From Tachypleus tridentatus (Eukaryota > Arthropoda > Merostomata > Xiphosura > Limulidae), in the NCBI RefSeq assembly GCF_004210375.1, contig NC_134827.1, forward strand, positions 104,951,285-105,015,284: a stretch of 64,000 nt of DNA. The letters run 5' to 3'. The translations under genes were made by a program, and so were the position numbers. Below are positions 24,601 to 34,627 of this stretch, piece by piece. The notes under the pieces were generated by a model, which was not told the origin of the DNA, made no database searches, and saw only the letters and a program-made list of their open reading frames with translations. Position 1 is the first letter of the stretch; the number at the start of each line of letters is the position of its first letter.

Positions 24601-27600
24601 TATAACCCAAGCAGTTCCAAAAAGGTGGATCTTTCTTTTCCAAGTGTAAAACTAGGAATGCTGATAAAGCTATTGAATCTCCTTGGTACAATCATACCAA
24701 GGATAACAACAGAATATACTTAGTACAAAATCTTAAATTTTTACTTTGTTTAAAGTAGTAATTGAGGGGTTGGGGAGGAGAAAGATTTTTACTCTGGTTA
24801 ACATTACACTTACATACCTGACATCTTTATCAATCTGAAGCAACACCTCGTTATCTTTGAAGAATGTTACCCACTTACTCTCTGGATTTGGATTTAAAGG
24901 CTAAAAAAATAAATTTCAATCGTTACAAATATTACAAACAGTATCACAAAAACATTTTATAAATAAGAAATTGTGAACCAAGTAAAATATTTAAACAACG
25001 TTCCCTCGTTTGTGAATTAGAATGAAATGGACTACACACCGAGCTACAGACTTCTTCTCCAACTACCAAATGCAGCTTTGTCTGAAGAAATGGAAGCCAT
25101 GACTAGACACGATTCAAATCCATAACTCCATTTACAGTCATGTTCAGTGTGCTTTAGAGCTGAGGAAGTTACTTTGCTTTAATATAGTCTCTTATGAGAC
25201 TGTACTTCTGTATCTACTCAATGTTTTTGAAATACCAACTGAGAAACAATTACAGTATTATCATGAAAAACATAAGCAATTGGAAGAGATTGAGAGAGTT
25301 AACTACTTAATGAGCACGTGTGAAATTATAAGATGAAATATGATAAACGTTTAGCAAAAATAAGTCAAACGAAATATTTTAAAGAAATACGGAAACTTTG
25401 AAAAACTCAAAGATTAAGCTAGTGTCAATTTTTAGCTTTGTTGTTAAATCAAAGCTACAAACAATAGACTATCTGTGCTGTGCCCACCACAAGTATCAAA
25501 ACAAAGTTTTAAGCAGTGTGAGCCCTAAGGATTTACTAAGCCACTTAACCTGGTGTCAGTTTGAACACAGTACATCAGTGAATATGTAAAGGCAACTATA
25601 GCAATTCCATAAAATTTTACTACAAGTGTTGAATAGTAGTTTATATACAATTACTCTGAGAAAAGAATTCCATTATGAATGTATACAGCCCAGTTTCTAA
25701 TTGTGATTAAATTTAACTTAAATATAGAAATGACAAAAAGATCCATGCAATTACATTCACAACTTAGGGTTTTGAAATAAACAAATGGTGTAATTCAAAT
25801 AACATACATGGTCCTCCAAGAGAGCACCGGATTCCAAGTCACGGTTTTCATTCAATCCCAAGTTAACAACGGTTTCTCGTACAAAGTTATCATAAGTCTC
25901 TCTAGAAATGAAATGCAGGAAGTTATGATACACAGACTCCTGTACAAAAACAGCTTTACTTATCAGTTCTCAAATTGTTAATCTTAGCTTTAACAGCTTC
26001 ATTAACATAATAAACCACATGTATATCAAACTGAATATCTTTGTCATCCCACTGTTGTACAGTGAGGGTGTACAAAGAGACAATTTCATTACAATTACAT
26101 TAAATATGTAAATACTTTGTTAATAGTATCACGTACACAAGGAACACGTTTGAGACAGACTTCACTCAATGACTCAGAGGAGACAAGTACATATATAGCC
26201 AGTCATATTGACTTACTGAGTCAAATACTTTGTCCATACACTACTTACAAAGAGGGTTTTTATTCTTAATGCTTGTCTTATGTAATGTTATTGTGAAGTC
26301 TCAATTATCTAATTAGTGACTGCCAAATAAACAAATTTATGGTATCTATAAACATGACAGTACCATTATAGTATACTTTTCTTTCATTAGAGTTCCTTTT
26401 AATGCATGGTAACAATGCGAACACTACATAAGCTAAATTTAAAGATAATATACAATAAATATAGCTTTGTTCTACTACATATCTACTCTCACTGTTGTCT
26501 ACCACAACTTCAAATCCATGGTTGTGGAAAACAAAATTCAATCAAGGCATAATGAGATACATTTTGAAATGACCACTTGCATTGCAACATTTTCAGCAGT
26601 TGGTGTCAAGACATGAGAATGGGGTACAGTGAACAAGTCTAATTACTTCTGTAAACTTCCAACTATAGCTTTAAGTGCACGTTCTGGTACATCAGGTGGT
26701 AGATATATTAAAAGAATGCAATAATTCGTTTTGGTGAATAGCAAAACAAATTGGACGGTAACCAATTTTTACCAGTTACGATAACACTTCTGGTATTACA
26801 AATTTCTTTAATAATTTCTGAATAGAAATGTGCATCATGTTTAATACACGAGTAAAAATAAGCAGCTGGGCCACAAAACTAAAATTCAGTACTGATATGC
26901 ATTGGTTCTCATTATCAGATGCTGAAATACACATCTTTGATTATAAGACTCCCCGTTTCTGACTACAATTTTCCATTACTGAACAAATTTACCTAAGCAA
27001 TAGCTGTAAGGATAAACTGGTGAATTTTTAAATAAAAGAAACAAATTTAAAAACATTCATCTTGTACATTCAGTGTCTTGATATGCAGCCAAGGTTTTCT
27101 ATTGGCTAACATTTGCAACTTTTAAAGTACTTTTACATTAGCATTGCACAAATTAAATTTTATGTTGACGTGCACGTGGATGCACATACATTTATAAAAA
27201 GATATTTGTTCCTTGTGCACCAAGCTATACAAATGACTGCTTGTAGTGTTTGCCAATGAAAATAATTCTCTTTATCATTATAAGCACTTAGATACACTAT
27301 GTATTACTGGCCCTCTGGAGGTTCACATAGTTACAAGTTAATTTCAAAAGAAATTATCTTAAAAATATTTGTATACATCAAGAACAAAAACGTAGAAACA
27401 ATCAAGTTTAAAAACAAATAAAATACAATTAGGAAGCAACCTGTAATAATTAAATATTAAAACATTCTTCTAATTTTGATGTCGTAAAAGTATATAGATA
27501 CTTGTCTCAAGTTTACACAAACATGTTCATTTTTGTAATTTGTACAACTAAGTGCCAACATTAGTTTGGAAACTTGCCAAAAGCCATTTTGTTTCAAGTT

Positions 27601-30600
27601 TAAAAAAAAATGCTTTTAGGTAAGGGTTTCATTAAATATTTATGGTTCCCAATTTGTAATTTCTGAAGGAGTTTTAAAAATTACCAAAGTACATAATGTT
27701 TTCCAAGCTCAGAATATACTTCCATGTACACAAGTTACACCAAATGAATGGCATATAAAGTTATTTTTAACAACTCAGATATTTAAAACAGCAATTAAAT
27801 GTATAGGTTAAAAACTTTACATATACATGCATGCATCTATAGATCTGAAATATATATTTATTCAGTTGCAGTATAACAAATTTTCTATTAAAAGCTACAT
27901 GCTAATACAACAGTAAGGAACAGTAGATAAAAACCTAACTACACTTTTCTGCCACAGCTTGAACCTTCTTTGCACAAACTTAAATTTCAGTTAAAACACG
28001 AACAATAGTGAACAGAGGTTTTACACTAATATATTTTAATACATTAAGAATAACAGTATCAAACATGTGGAGTGTTTAACCTGTTTGTAGAATTCAGGTC
28101 TTCGTAACACATACTGTGGAAGAAATCGCTGTAATAAACAGACAGATTTGTAAGTGTTTACATTGTAGTAACTTATAGTAGGATTAAGCAAAGAGTTCTA
28201 GTGTCAGTTCTCACACCTGAAGTCATTACATTAAAAACTTCACACCTCCCATTACAAACTGGAAGAAGAACCTGAGGAATTGTTCCACAACAGAATTTAT
28301 CATACCTTTGTTTCTTTAGGAACTCTACCCACTGACACCTTACAGGTGGTAGGAAGTTGAGAAGCAACTGCAAAAAAACAAAAACAACAATAAAAGAAAG
28401 TAGGTTTGATATTTAGTGAGGAACCTGCTGCCATACAGGATATGATCAGCCTGGTAGTTGAATGAAAGTGTGCCATTACTGGTGTGTGGCTTGCAAACAT
28501 TCCGTTCACGTTTAGACCAGTTCTGTTTTATAGGTTTAAAAACTGCACTGAATGAAAAAACAGAACAAATGAATGGTAAACTAACAAACTTGCAGAACAT
28601 GAATATTAAAAACAAAACATTGCAATAAGAGTAGTTAAGTAAAAACAAATGAATGGTAAACTAACAAACTTGCAGAACATGAATATTAAAAACAAAACAT
28701 TGCAATAAGAGTAGTTAAGTAAAAACAAATGAATGGTAAACTAACAAACTTGCAGAACATGAATATTAAAAACAAAACATTGCAATAAGAGTAGTTAAGT
28801 AAAAACAAATGAATGGTAAACTAACAAACTTGCAGAACATGAATATTAAAAACAAAACATTGCAATAAGAGTAGTTAAGTAAAAACAAATGAATGGTAAA
28901 CTAACAAACTTGCAGAACATGAATATTAAAAACAAAACATTGCAATAAGAGTAGTTAAGTAAAAACAAATGAATGGTAAACTAACAAACTTGCATAACAT
29001 GAATATTAAAAACAAAACATTGCAATAAGAGTAGTTAAGTAAAAACAAATGAATGGTAAACTAACAAACTTGTATAACATGAATATTACTATTGTTAAGG
29101 TTACATCATTTATAATATAAAAGAAACTATGCTAACAGCAGACATGTGCTTTAAATTCATTTCAAATTTCTAATACCAACCAAGTAGGAAGTTGGGAAGA
29201 CAAATTAATACCTAAAACAGTATTAACAATATTTTAGTTCACCAAATTTTATTCTTTTACAAAAATTCTAGGTTTATATTTCTAAATTATAAAGAAACTA
29301 TTGAAGTAACAAATCAATCTAGCTAGTACCTGTTGAACAGTGACTTGTGAAAACAATACAGACAAACTGTCATGTTACTGAAGTGATTAAGGTCGTGCTC
29401 ACCCAGAATAAAGAGCTTCCCAGTTCATGTCATTTCTTTAAAAAGTTTAAGCAAAATCTTTATTGATTTATTCAGCCATGCAAAATCCTAAAGCTGTACT
29501 ACAAATAGTTTCTTAAATATGATTTGTTTTAAAGAGTGCCACTCAAGCCTTTGTAGAACAATGACTGTCCCCAACGATCCATAAAAACTGTTCTTTTTAA
29601 CGTATTCCAAGAGTAGGACCAGAAATGTTTCATACCCTTATCTCTTCATAGCCAATAGCTCGTAATAAAGACTGTTTGAAAAATGTCCCAAAGTGAACAA
29701 GGTATTGAATTTTAAAGATTACTTTAAACTTGAATATAAGAAACTGATACCATCCATTCAGTCACCTTGCAGTATGACTATTAACATGAAAACAGTTCAT
29801 TGTAGGCAAAGTATCACTTTCAGCTCAATACGTTTAGATTCCAGAATTCTGGGAGCAGTTAGTCAAAGTTTTAAGTGCGATTTCAGAAAGACAAAAGGTA
29901 AATCAATTTGATACTGATTTTTAGGCATTCACAACAAGCTTCTACAAGCTCTGAAGAGACAAAGGTATAGAGCAGATTTCTGGTCCTACTTTTGGGATAT
30001 GTTACAAAAGAAAAAGTTTCCATGGATTTGATGGTGACTGTTTTACCAAAGGCTCATGATGCACAGACTTGCAATAAAAACAAGGTAAAATTTTTGCACG
30101 AGTGGCAATCTTTAAAAACAAATCATTTGGAGTACAGCTTAATAAACCAAAATGAAGATTTTGATTGAATTTTTTTTTAAGGAAATTTATGACATGAATA
30201 AGGAAGCTTTGAGGGAGTGGACATAATGACCCATTGATATACTGTCTATTAAATGTGAAAATATTGATAAAGACCCAGAAACTTGTTTTCATTGATGACT
30301 CATCTTAGACGTGAGCACTAATTATAAAGTATATACACAAAAGAGGGGTTGTGGAAGAAATTTACAATTTTCTTTAAACAATTTTGAAAGACTCAACCTA
30401 AACTTTCATTAGTTTGTGAAAGTTATTTTTCTATATAAAAAGCTTAAAATCTTCCAGTCTCTCACACAAGAAATTTAGTTGATTGTTCAAAAGGCAGAGT
30501 GATGACAGCCATACGAGAGCTGATTTGTTAGACTCTACAAGGGCTTCTTTGGCACTAATAACATCAAAATTACCATATTAAATTTAAATTTTTCCCTTGT

Positions 30601-32422
30601 TCTTAATAAATGTAAAATACACTTCTAAAAAGTACTAATTAAAAGAAACAGTGAAAAGATATGATTCAGTTACCTTCCAACATAAAGGACGATATCCACT
30701 ATCATCTGGAATACCTGAAACGAAAAGAAAACGTGTCATACCTTACAGCTACCATAAAGATGGTATCAAAAACCATTTAGGTGACCTACTTTTGCAAAAT
30801 TTAAACAAAATTTGCCTAAGATTACTATAACAACCATGGCCATTTGAAAGATTTCAGAGTACTTTTTGTGCATGAGCAAAAATTTTAAGTAAACACACAT
30901 TAATGTAGACATCAAATAATTTCTTTGTGAATGTTCTTTACACAAATAATCATGAAGAATATTTTGCACATTTACTTTTCAAAAGAAGTTTCTTATGAAT
31001 AAATTAAAACATGATAAACTGCACACATTTTTTAACAAAATTTTGTCTAATTAAGAATTGTATTTAAAACCTTTGAAGCTTTTTTTTTTTTTTTTTAAAT
31101 AGTTGACATCTGACCAACAATAAATTTTAAAATTTTATTTGAATTTCATGTACATATTTTTTATGAGTTAAAAGACAAAATACAAGTACAGAAAAACTAT
31201 AATGTTACACTTTCTTAAATCCAACACTCACCATTAAAACAAAGTTTCCTCACTTGATGGAAGTCAATGCAATCAGTTTCTAACACTTTTTGGAACTCAC
31301 TCAACCTAAAAGGACGGTATAAAAGAATATATAAAAATGTACTTACAATAGTTACTAAACCTGCACTCAATAAGAACATTTGTAAAAGCAATTAGCATAT
31401 TGGATAAATATTTAGTAATAAACAGTAAAGGTTTAAATTAAAACAAAAGTTTAATGCAACACCTATGATGTTTGAAAGAATTTTTGTAGAATGGGAAAAA
31501 GCAAAAGAAAACTGGTTATTTGTTAATATAAATACGTTATAATTATATAAATAAACACTGCTAATATGACTTATAAAATCCAGGTATTCTATTTTCAACT
31601 GATGGTAATTAAATATCTGTTACAGAGAAAGTTTTCTTGATCAAAGATGACATGGTTAAACAAAAGGACTAGTTTAGGACTTAGAAAATACTTTTTGATA
31701 ACGATAAAAGGACACCTAGATGAAGACCTGTTCTTAATCATACAAAGAATTGACACCTTCATATTATTCATTCATAGAACAGCTTATTACAGGTGTACAC
31801 ATAATAGTATGTTTAGTTCTTTCAAAACTGTCAGATGGGTTTATGTTTAAAAATAATAATTTAAATATCCGATACATTGTTTAGGCAGAATACTCATGAC
31901 AAAACAGCAACTGCCTGTCGTGGAGACGAAAGGCGGAAGACTTTCGAAACTTCATCCTCTAAACTTGTCTCCACAACAGGCAGTTGCTATCCATTCTACA
32001 AAGTTTCATCAATTTAATTTTTTTTGCTAGTCGATATGCGAATTTGATAGGACAACACTTTCATATACTTCCCTCCTACTGAAAATACTGACCTTATTTT
32101 CAAAGTTCAATCTCGACTCTCTACAGCTTACAAGTACAACAAACAGCAATCATTAACTTTTGTCACTTAGGAGGTTCTGCCTATAATACGCATTATCAGA
32201 TTTAAAACACGTAAAAAGTTGATCTAATACTCGCACTGAAAACAGGAATGAAAGTAAAAAATTAAAATACGAAGCACATGCACACAGCTAAGCCTAAAAT
32301 TAATTTTAATTCAGCGTTTCTTTAAAATATTATTTTGCGTTAATTTTACCAGGCAAAAGCAAAAAGTGTTTAATTCTATTTATTAGATTAAACATCCCTT
32401 ACCTGCTTCGGTAAAATGACAT
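18547..32422 (-). CDS. TBC1D13: TBC1D13, Rab GTPase-activating protein (13 coding exons, complete)
   Basis: Thirteen minus-strand exons join into a 389-residue protein (human TBC1D13 is about 400). Exons in order: 32403-32422, 31232-31305, 30674-30714, 28306-28367, 25808-25901, 24818-24900, 23487-23643, 22932-23063, 22384-22450, 21700-21942, 20390-20471, 19108-19165, 18547-18603. Every junction is GT/AG, phases match and the sum is 1170 nt with stop. The TBC catalytic motifs are intact: IxxDxxR as IDKDVRR (arginine finger R126, start of exon 7) and YxQ as YVQ (glutamine finger Q221, end of exon 8), followed by GMNEIIGP. The blocks RLCPDISFF, EAHWEVVERILFIYAKLNPG and HAEADTFFCFTNLMAEIRD match the TBC1D13 subfamily as I remember it. 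Family knowledge: a cytosolic GAP that speeds GTP hydrolysis on Rab35 and affects membrane traffic. The start is the only ATG giving the conserved N-terminus. A possible extra 48-nt exon lies in intron 4. Confidence 0.95.
19108..19165 (-). CDS. TBC1D13: TBC1D13 exon 12
   Basis: 58 nt, acceptor CTTTTAG, donor GTAAGT. Encodes LLRDLLLAGDFPSNLKLLQ, matching the family's REQLLEGDF...LLQ segment. Confidence 0.92.
19843..20007. repeat. 165-bp foldback (MITE-like) element in TBC1D13 intron 11
   Basis: A left arm 19843-19884 (with GGCTGGTATGGGTATTAA) pairs with the right arm 19966-20007 (TTAATACCCATACCAGAC) over about 42 bp with few mismatches. Half-copies of the arm lie at 20731-20758, 41808-41832 and 55836-55860. 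Confidence 0.85.
20390..20471 (-). CDS. TBC1D13: TBC1D13 exon 11
   Basis: 82 nt, acceptor ATTTTCAG, donor GTAAGT. Encodes DVIRIWDSLLADSSRFSFLI followed by YVCCAMM, the helical end of the TBC domain. Confidence 0.94.
21304..21623 (+). repeat. 64-bp tandem array, 5 copies, in TBC1D13 intron 10
   Basis: Unit AAAAACAGTAGTAGATCTTA followed by GATGTCACAAGAGATTTTGT and AGCTCAGAAGTCAGAGTAAT; exact 64-bp period, nearly identical copies. Ends about 75 bp from exon 10. Confidence 0.97.
21700..21942 (-). CDS. TBC1D13: TBC1D13 exon 10
   Basis: 243 nt, the largest coding exon; acceptor GGGTTTATAG, donor GTAAAT. Encodes residues 244-324, with HAEADTFFCFTNLMAEIRD, IKTLDDSESGIG and FRWITLLLSQEFPLP, all hallmark TBC1D13 blocks. 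Confidence 0.96.
22384..22450 (-). CDS. TBC1D13: TBC1D13 exon 9
   Basis: 67 nt, acceptor TTGCTAG, donor GTAAGT. Encodes GMNEIIGPIYYTFACDPNAE plus WR, the conserved segment after YVQ. Confidence 0.95.
22932..23063 (-). CDS. TBC1D13: TBC1D13 exon 8 (glutamine finger)
   Basis: 132 nt, donor GTAAAA. The acceptor GAAAAG is unusual: a 20-T tract, then about 20 nt including GTGCGGTTTC before the AG. It is the only AG that keeps phase 0. Encodes residues 178-221: EEYQPLPPGGEAHWEVVERI through LNPGQSYVQ, with the YxQ glutamine finger at 219-221. Confidence 0.92.
23487..23643 (-). CDS. TBC1D13: TBC1D13 exon 7 (arginine finger)
   Basis: 157 nt, acceptor CTGGGCAG, donor GTAAGA. Begins with the catalytic Arg126, then LCPDISFFQQATEFPC and ETLRKRVEQT, ending GITN (residue 177). 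Confidence 0.95.
23950..24370 (+). repeat. degenerate tandem repeat in TBC1D13 intron 6
   Basis: Many diverged units of roughly 20-30 bp built on TGACTGGCTT-TGTAACTA/ACAACTAG-like words. No two copies are close, so period and copy number are uncertain. Confidence 0.5.
24818..24900 (-). CDS. TBC1D13: TBC1D13 exon 6 (IxxDxxR motif)
   Basis: 83 nt, acceptor TTTTTTTAG, donor GTATGT. Encodes PLNPNPESKWVTFFKDNEVL and LQIDKDV; the catalytic IxxDxxR motif is split across the exon 6/7 junction. Confidence 0.95.
25430..25560 (-). mobile_element. SINE-B in TBC1D13 intron 5
   Basis: Reverse orientation to the window, sense to the gene: TCAAAGCTACAAACAATAGA, CTATCTGTGCTGTGCCCACC. Diverged. Confidence 0.8.
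25808..25901 (-). CDS. TBC1D13: TBC1D13 exon 5
   Basis: 94 nt, acceptor TTTCTAG, donor GTATGT. Completes Arg66, then ETYDNFVRETVVNLG and an acidic linker ending in LLEDH (residue 97). Confidence 0.93.
28081..28128 (-). other. possible 48-nt cassette exon in TBC1D13 intron 4
   Basis: A 48-nt stretch bounded by a good acceptor (TTTATTACAG) and a weaker donor (CAG|GTTAAA) on the gene strand, 178 nt downstream of exon 4. Inserted between exons 4 and 5 it keeps frame and adds 16 residues without a stop. The constitutive 4-to-5 junction already gives the conserved KQRETYDNF, so this could only be alternative or spurious. Confidence 0.25.
28306..28367 (-). CDS. TBC1D13: TBC1D13 exon 4
   Basis: 62 nt, acceptor TTTTTGCAG, donor GTATGA. 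Encodes LLLNFLPPVRCQWVEFLKKQ and part of an Arg, continuing the WK-LLLNYLP motif of the family. It ends in phase 2. Confidence 0.95.
28561..29089 (+). repeat. 80-bp tandem array, ~6.6 copies, in TBC1D13 intron 3
   Basis: Unit starts AAAAACAAATGAATGGTAAA; copies begin at 28641, 28721, 28801, 28881, 28961 and 29041 after a partial first copy. Nearly identical; only the last two copies change (GCAGAAC to GCATAAC and GTATAAC). Confidence 0.97.
30674..30714 (-). CDS. TBC1D13: TBC1D13 exon 3
   Basis: 41 nt, acceptor TTTCAG, donor GTAACT. Encodes GIPDDSGYRPLCWK, matching the GIP...RxLCWK start of TBC domains. Confidence 0.93.
31232..31305 (-). CDS. TBC1D13: TBC1D13 exon 2
   Basis: 74 nt, acceptor CTTTTAG, donor GTGAGT. 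Encodes residues 7-32, including LSEFQKVLETD and the conserved RKLCFNG that leads into the TBC fold. Confidence 0.93.
31906..31988. repeat. 83-bp hairpin in TBC1D13 intron 1
   Basis: AGCAACTGCCTGTCGTGGAGAC and GTCTCCACAACAGGCAGTTGCT form a ~22-bp stem with one or two mismatches; the loop holds an inner CGAAAG/CTTTCG inverted repeat. Confidence 0.9.
32403..32422 (-). CDS. TBC1D13: TBC1D13 exon 1 (start codon, 6 2/3 codons)
   Basis: ATG at 32422-32420, reading MSFYRS plus two bases of the next Arg codon, then donor GTAAGG. Only 20 coding bases, but it supplies the start for an otherwise complete N-terminus and its phase (2) fits exon 2. Confidence 0.85.
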
Positions 32423-32834
32423 GATAAAAAATAATTTAAGTACTACAAATAAAGTTGACCACTTAAGTTAAAATCCACATCAAAGAGTGTATAGACTACA
32501 ATACAATTAACCCACCCCCTCGGTATATCAGTGAAGTATTAAGACAGTGGCAGAACTATACAACCTACATATAAAACTACATGTATTATTCCCTAAATGG
32601 AACTATCTCAGTTGAGTGCATGTGTGATGAGCACGTGATATTTAAATTATGATGTTTAATAATATTCGATGTATATTTTGTTTTTAATTTACAAAAAATA
32701 AAAAAATCAGAAAAATAATTTTTTTCTATACATTTTCAAATGTGAATAATATTATTTGTAAAATAATATTTAAAGTAAGTGCGTACATCAAAATGTTATG
32801 ATAATAATTGTTTTTCCACTTCTTTATCTTGTGA
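32423..32834. other. 5' flank of TBC1D13
   Basis: Probable promoter and 5' UTR of TBC1D13 on the minus strand. AT-rich, no CpG island and no clear TATA box; transcription start not visible. Confidence 0.3.
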
Positions 32835-32962
32835 GCGGTTCTTCGATAGAACAGCAGTAAATTTATGGACATACAATGCTAAATTTCGAAGTTCGAATCC
32901 CTGCAGTAGACATAGCAGATAACCCATTGTGGCTTTGCTTCTAAAATAAACGAACAAACAGC
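32835..32962 (+). mobile_element. SINE-C
   Basis: AACAGCAGTAAATTTATGGA, GTTCGAATCCCTGCAGTAGA, AGCAGATAACCCATTGTGGC. It lies just upstream of the TBC1D13 start. Confidence 0.8.
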
Positions 32963-33149
32963 CTCGTTATATAATCCAGAATCTGTCGCACACCAACTGT
33001 TTATCAAATGAATTAATGCGCTAACCTCTTGATAACTGTTATTAAGCAGAGACGTAGCCAAGGGGGCCTCCTCCTTGAACATTTGCGCATACTGAACACA
33101 TATTTTTCAGCTTTTATGTATAATAAATCGTTTTGTATCACTTAATAAT

Positions 33150-33216
33150 TCTCCTCAGTGGACTCAGTAGATAGCCCGATGTGGCTTTTCTATAAGAAAA
33201 CGCACACACACTCATC
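33150..33216 (+). mobile_element. SINE-C, head-truncated
   Basis: CTCCTCAGTGGACTCAGTAG, ATAGCCCGATGTGGCTTTTC, then CACACACAC. Confidence 0.8.
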
Positions 33217-33441
33217 ATTTAATAAATATAAATACTATAACATGTCATTTGACTCGATTTATTTTAATGATCGTTTTATTAAAAAGTCTAGATAAAATTC
33301 AGGTTTTTAATTCATTGTGCCTTAAAATGTTATGCCCCCGAGTGGAAACTTACATACGCCACTGTTTGTAAGGCAGACAAATCCGAGTTTTAATTACTCG
33401 GATCATCTTATTTCTCCATTGTTATAAAATACTGCCTGCTA

Positions 33442-33679
33442 TTGTTTGTTTTGGGAATTTCGCGCAAAGCTACTCAAGGGCTATCTGCGCTAGCCGTCCC
33501 TAATTTAGCACTATAATATTAGAGAGAAAGCAGCTAGTCATCACCACTCACCGTCAACCTTTAGGCTACTCTATTACCAACGGCTGAAATGGCGAGCATG
33601 TTTGGTGCTACAGGGATTTAAACCCACGACCCTCAGATTAGGAGTTGAACGCCTTTATCCACCTGGCCATGCCGGGCCC
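33442..33679 (-). mobile_element. SINE-A with internal deletion
   Basis: Reverse orientation; tail, central domain and head are present, but the GTGACGGTCAATCCC segment is deleted. Confidence 0.92.
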
Positions 33680-34367
33680 TGCCCACCACGTGTTTAATAC
33701 AGTAGAGAACTGGCTAAATAGCTTGACTGACTTTATTGGACATATCTACTCATTGGAAAGGGTTCAGATAATGACTCCTGAAATGGGAAAAAAAGAGTAA
33801 AAGGTGAATTGAGTGAAGTTTACAACATGATTAAGGCCTCTGGTTTCCTTGTGCTGTATTCTGAAAATAATAAAACAATATATCAATAGTTTAAGGTAGT
33901 CTACGGTGAAGACATTTGTACTTTTCTAACATGGTTATAAACTTATTGAATGAGTTGCCGATAGCAATAGTGGATGCCGGCACTTTGCAGGAACTTATGG
34001 TTTGTTTGAACCATAGATGTTCACAGCTGATCCCGCCACATTCTTACGGATTTTGTTACAACTAAACCATTTAAGCTCCGAACAGAGACTTTATATACTT
34101 TGTTTATTTTTCGTGCAAAACAATAGGAAATCGTCAATAGCCCCGACACTTGAAATTATTTCAGGTAGGATTAGAGTAAATTTAATAAACGAGTTTTGGT
34201 TTGTTCTGAAAACAATAAAAAAGCGATTACTAGTTTAAGATGTGGAAAAGGGAGTCGACAGTTAAGATAGTTTTATTTTTTTAACTTGGTTATTAGCTTA
34301 TTGAATGAGTTACCGACAGCAGTAGTGAAAACCAGCATTTAAGAGGGGAACCAATGATTTCCTTTGA

Positions 34368-34627
34368 ATTTGTTTTGAATTTCGTGCAAAGATACACGAG
34401 GACTATCTGCGCTAGATATCCATAATTTAGCAGAGGGAAGGCAACTAGTCATCACTCTCCACCGCCAACTCTTGAGTTACTCTTTTACTAACGAATGGTG
34501 GGATTTACCGTCACATTATATCGCCCCCACGGCTGAAAAGGCGAGCATATTTGGTACGACGGGGATTCGAAACCCCGACCCTCTGATTACGAGTCGAGCA
34601 CCCTAACCACCTGGCCATACTGGGCCT
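34368..34627 (-). mobile_element. SINE-A
   Basis: Reverse orientation, complete head ending GGCCATACTGGGCC, with a small deletion in the distal central domain. Confidence 0.92.
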
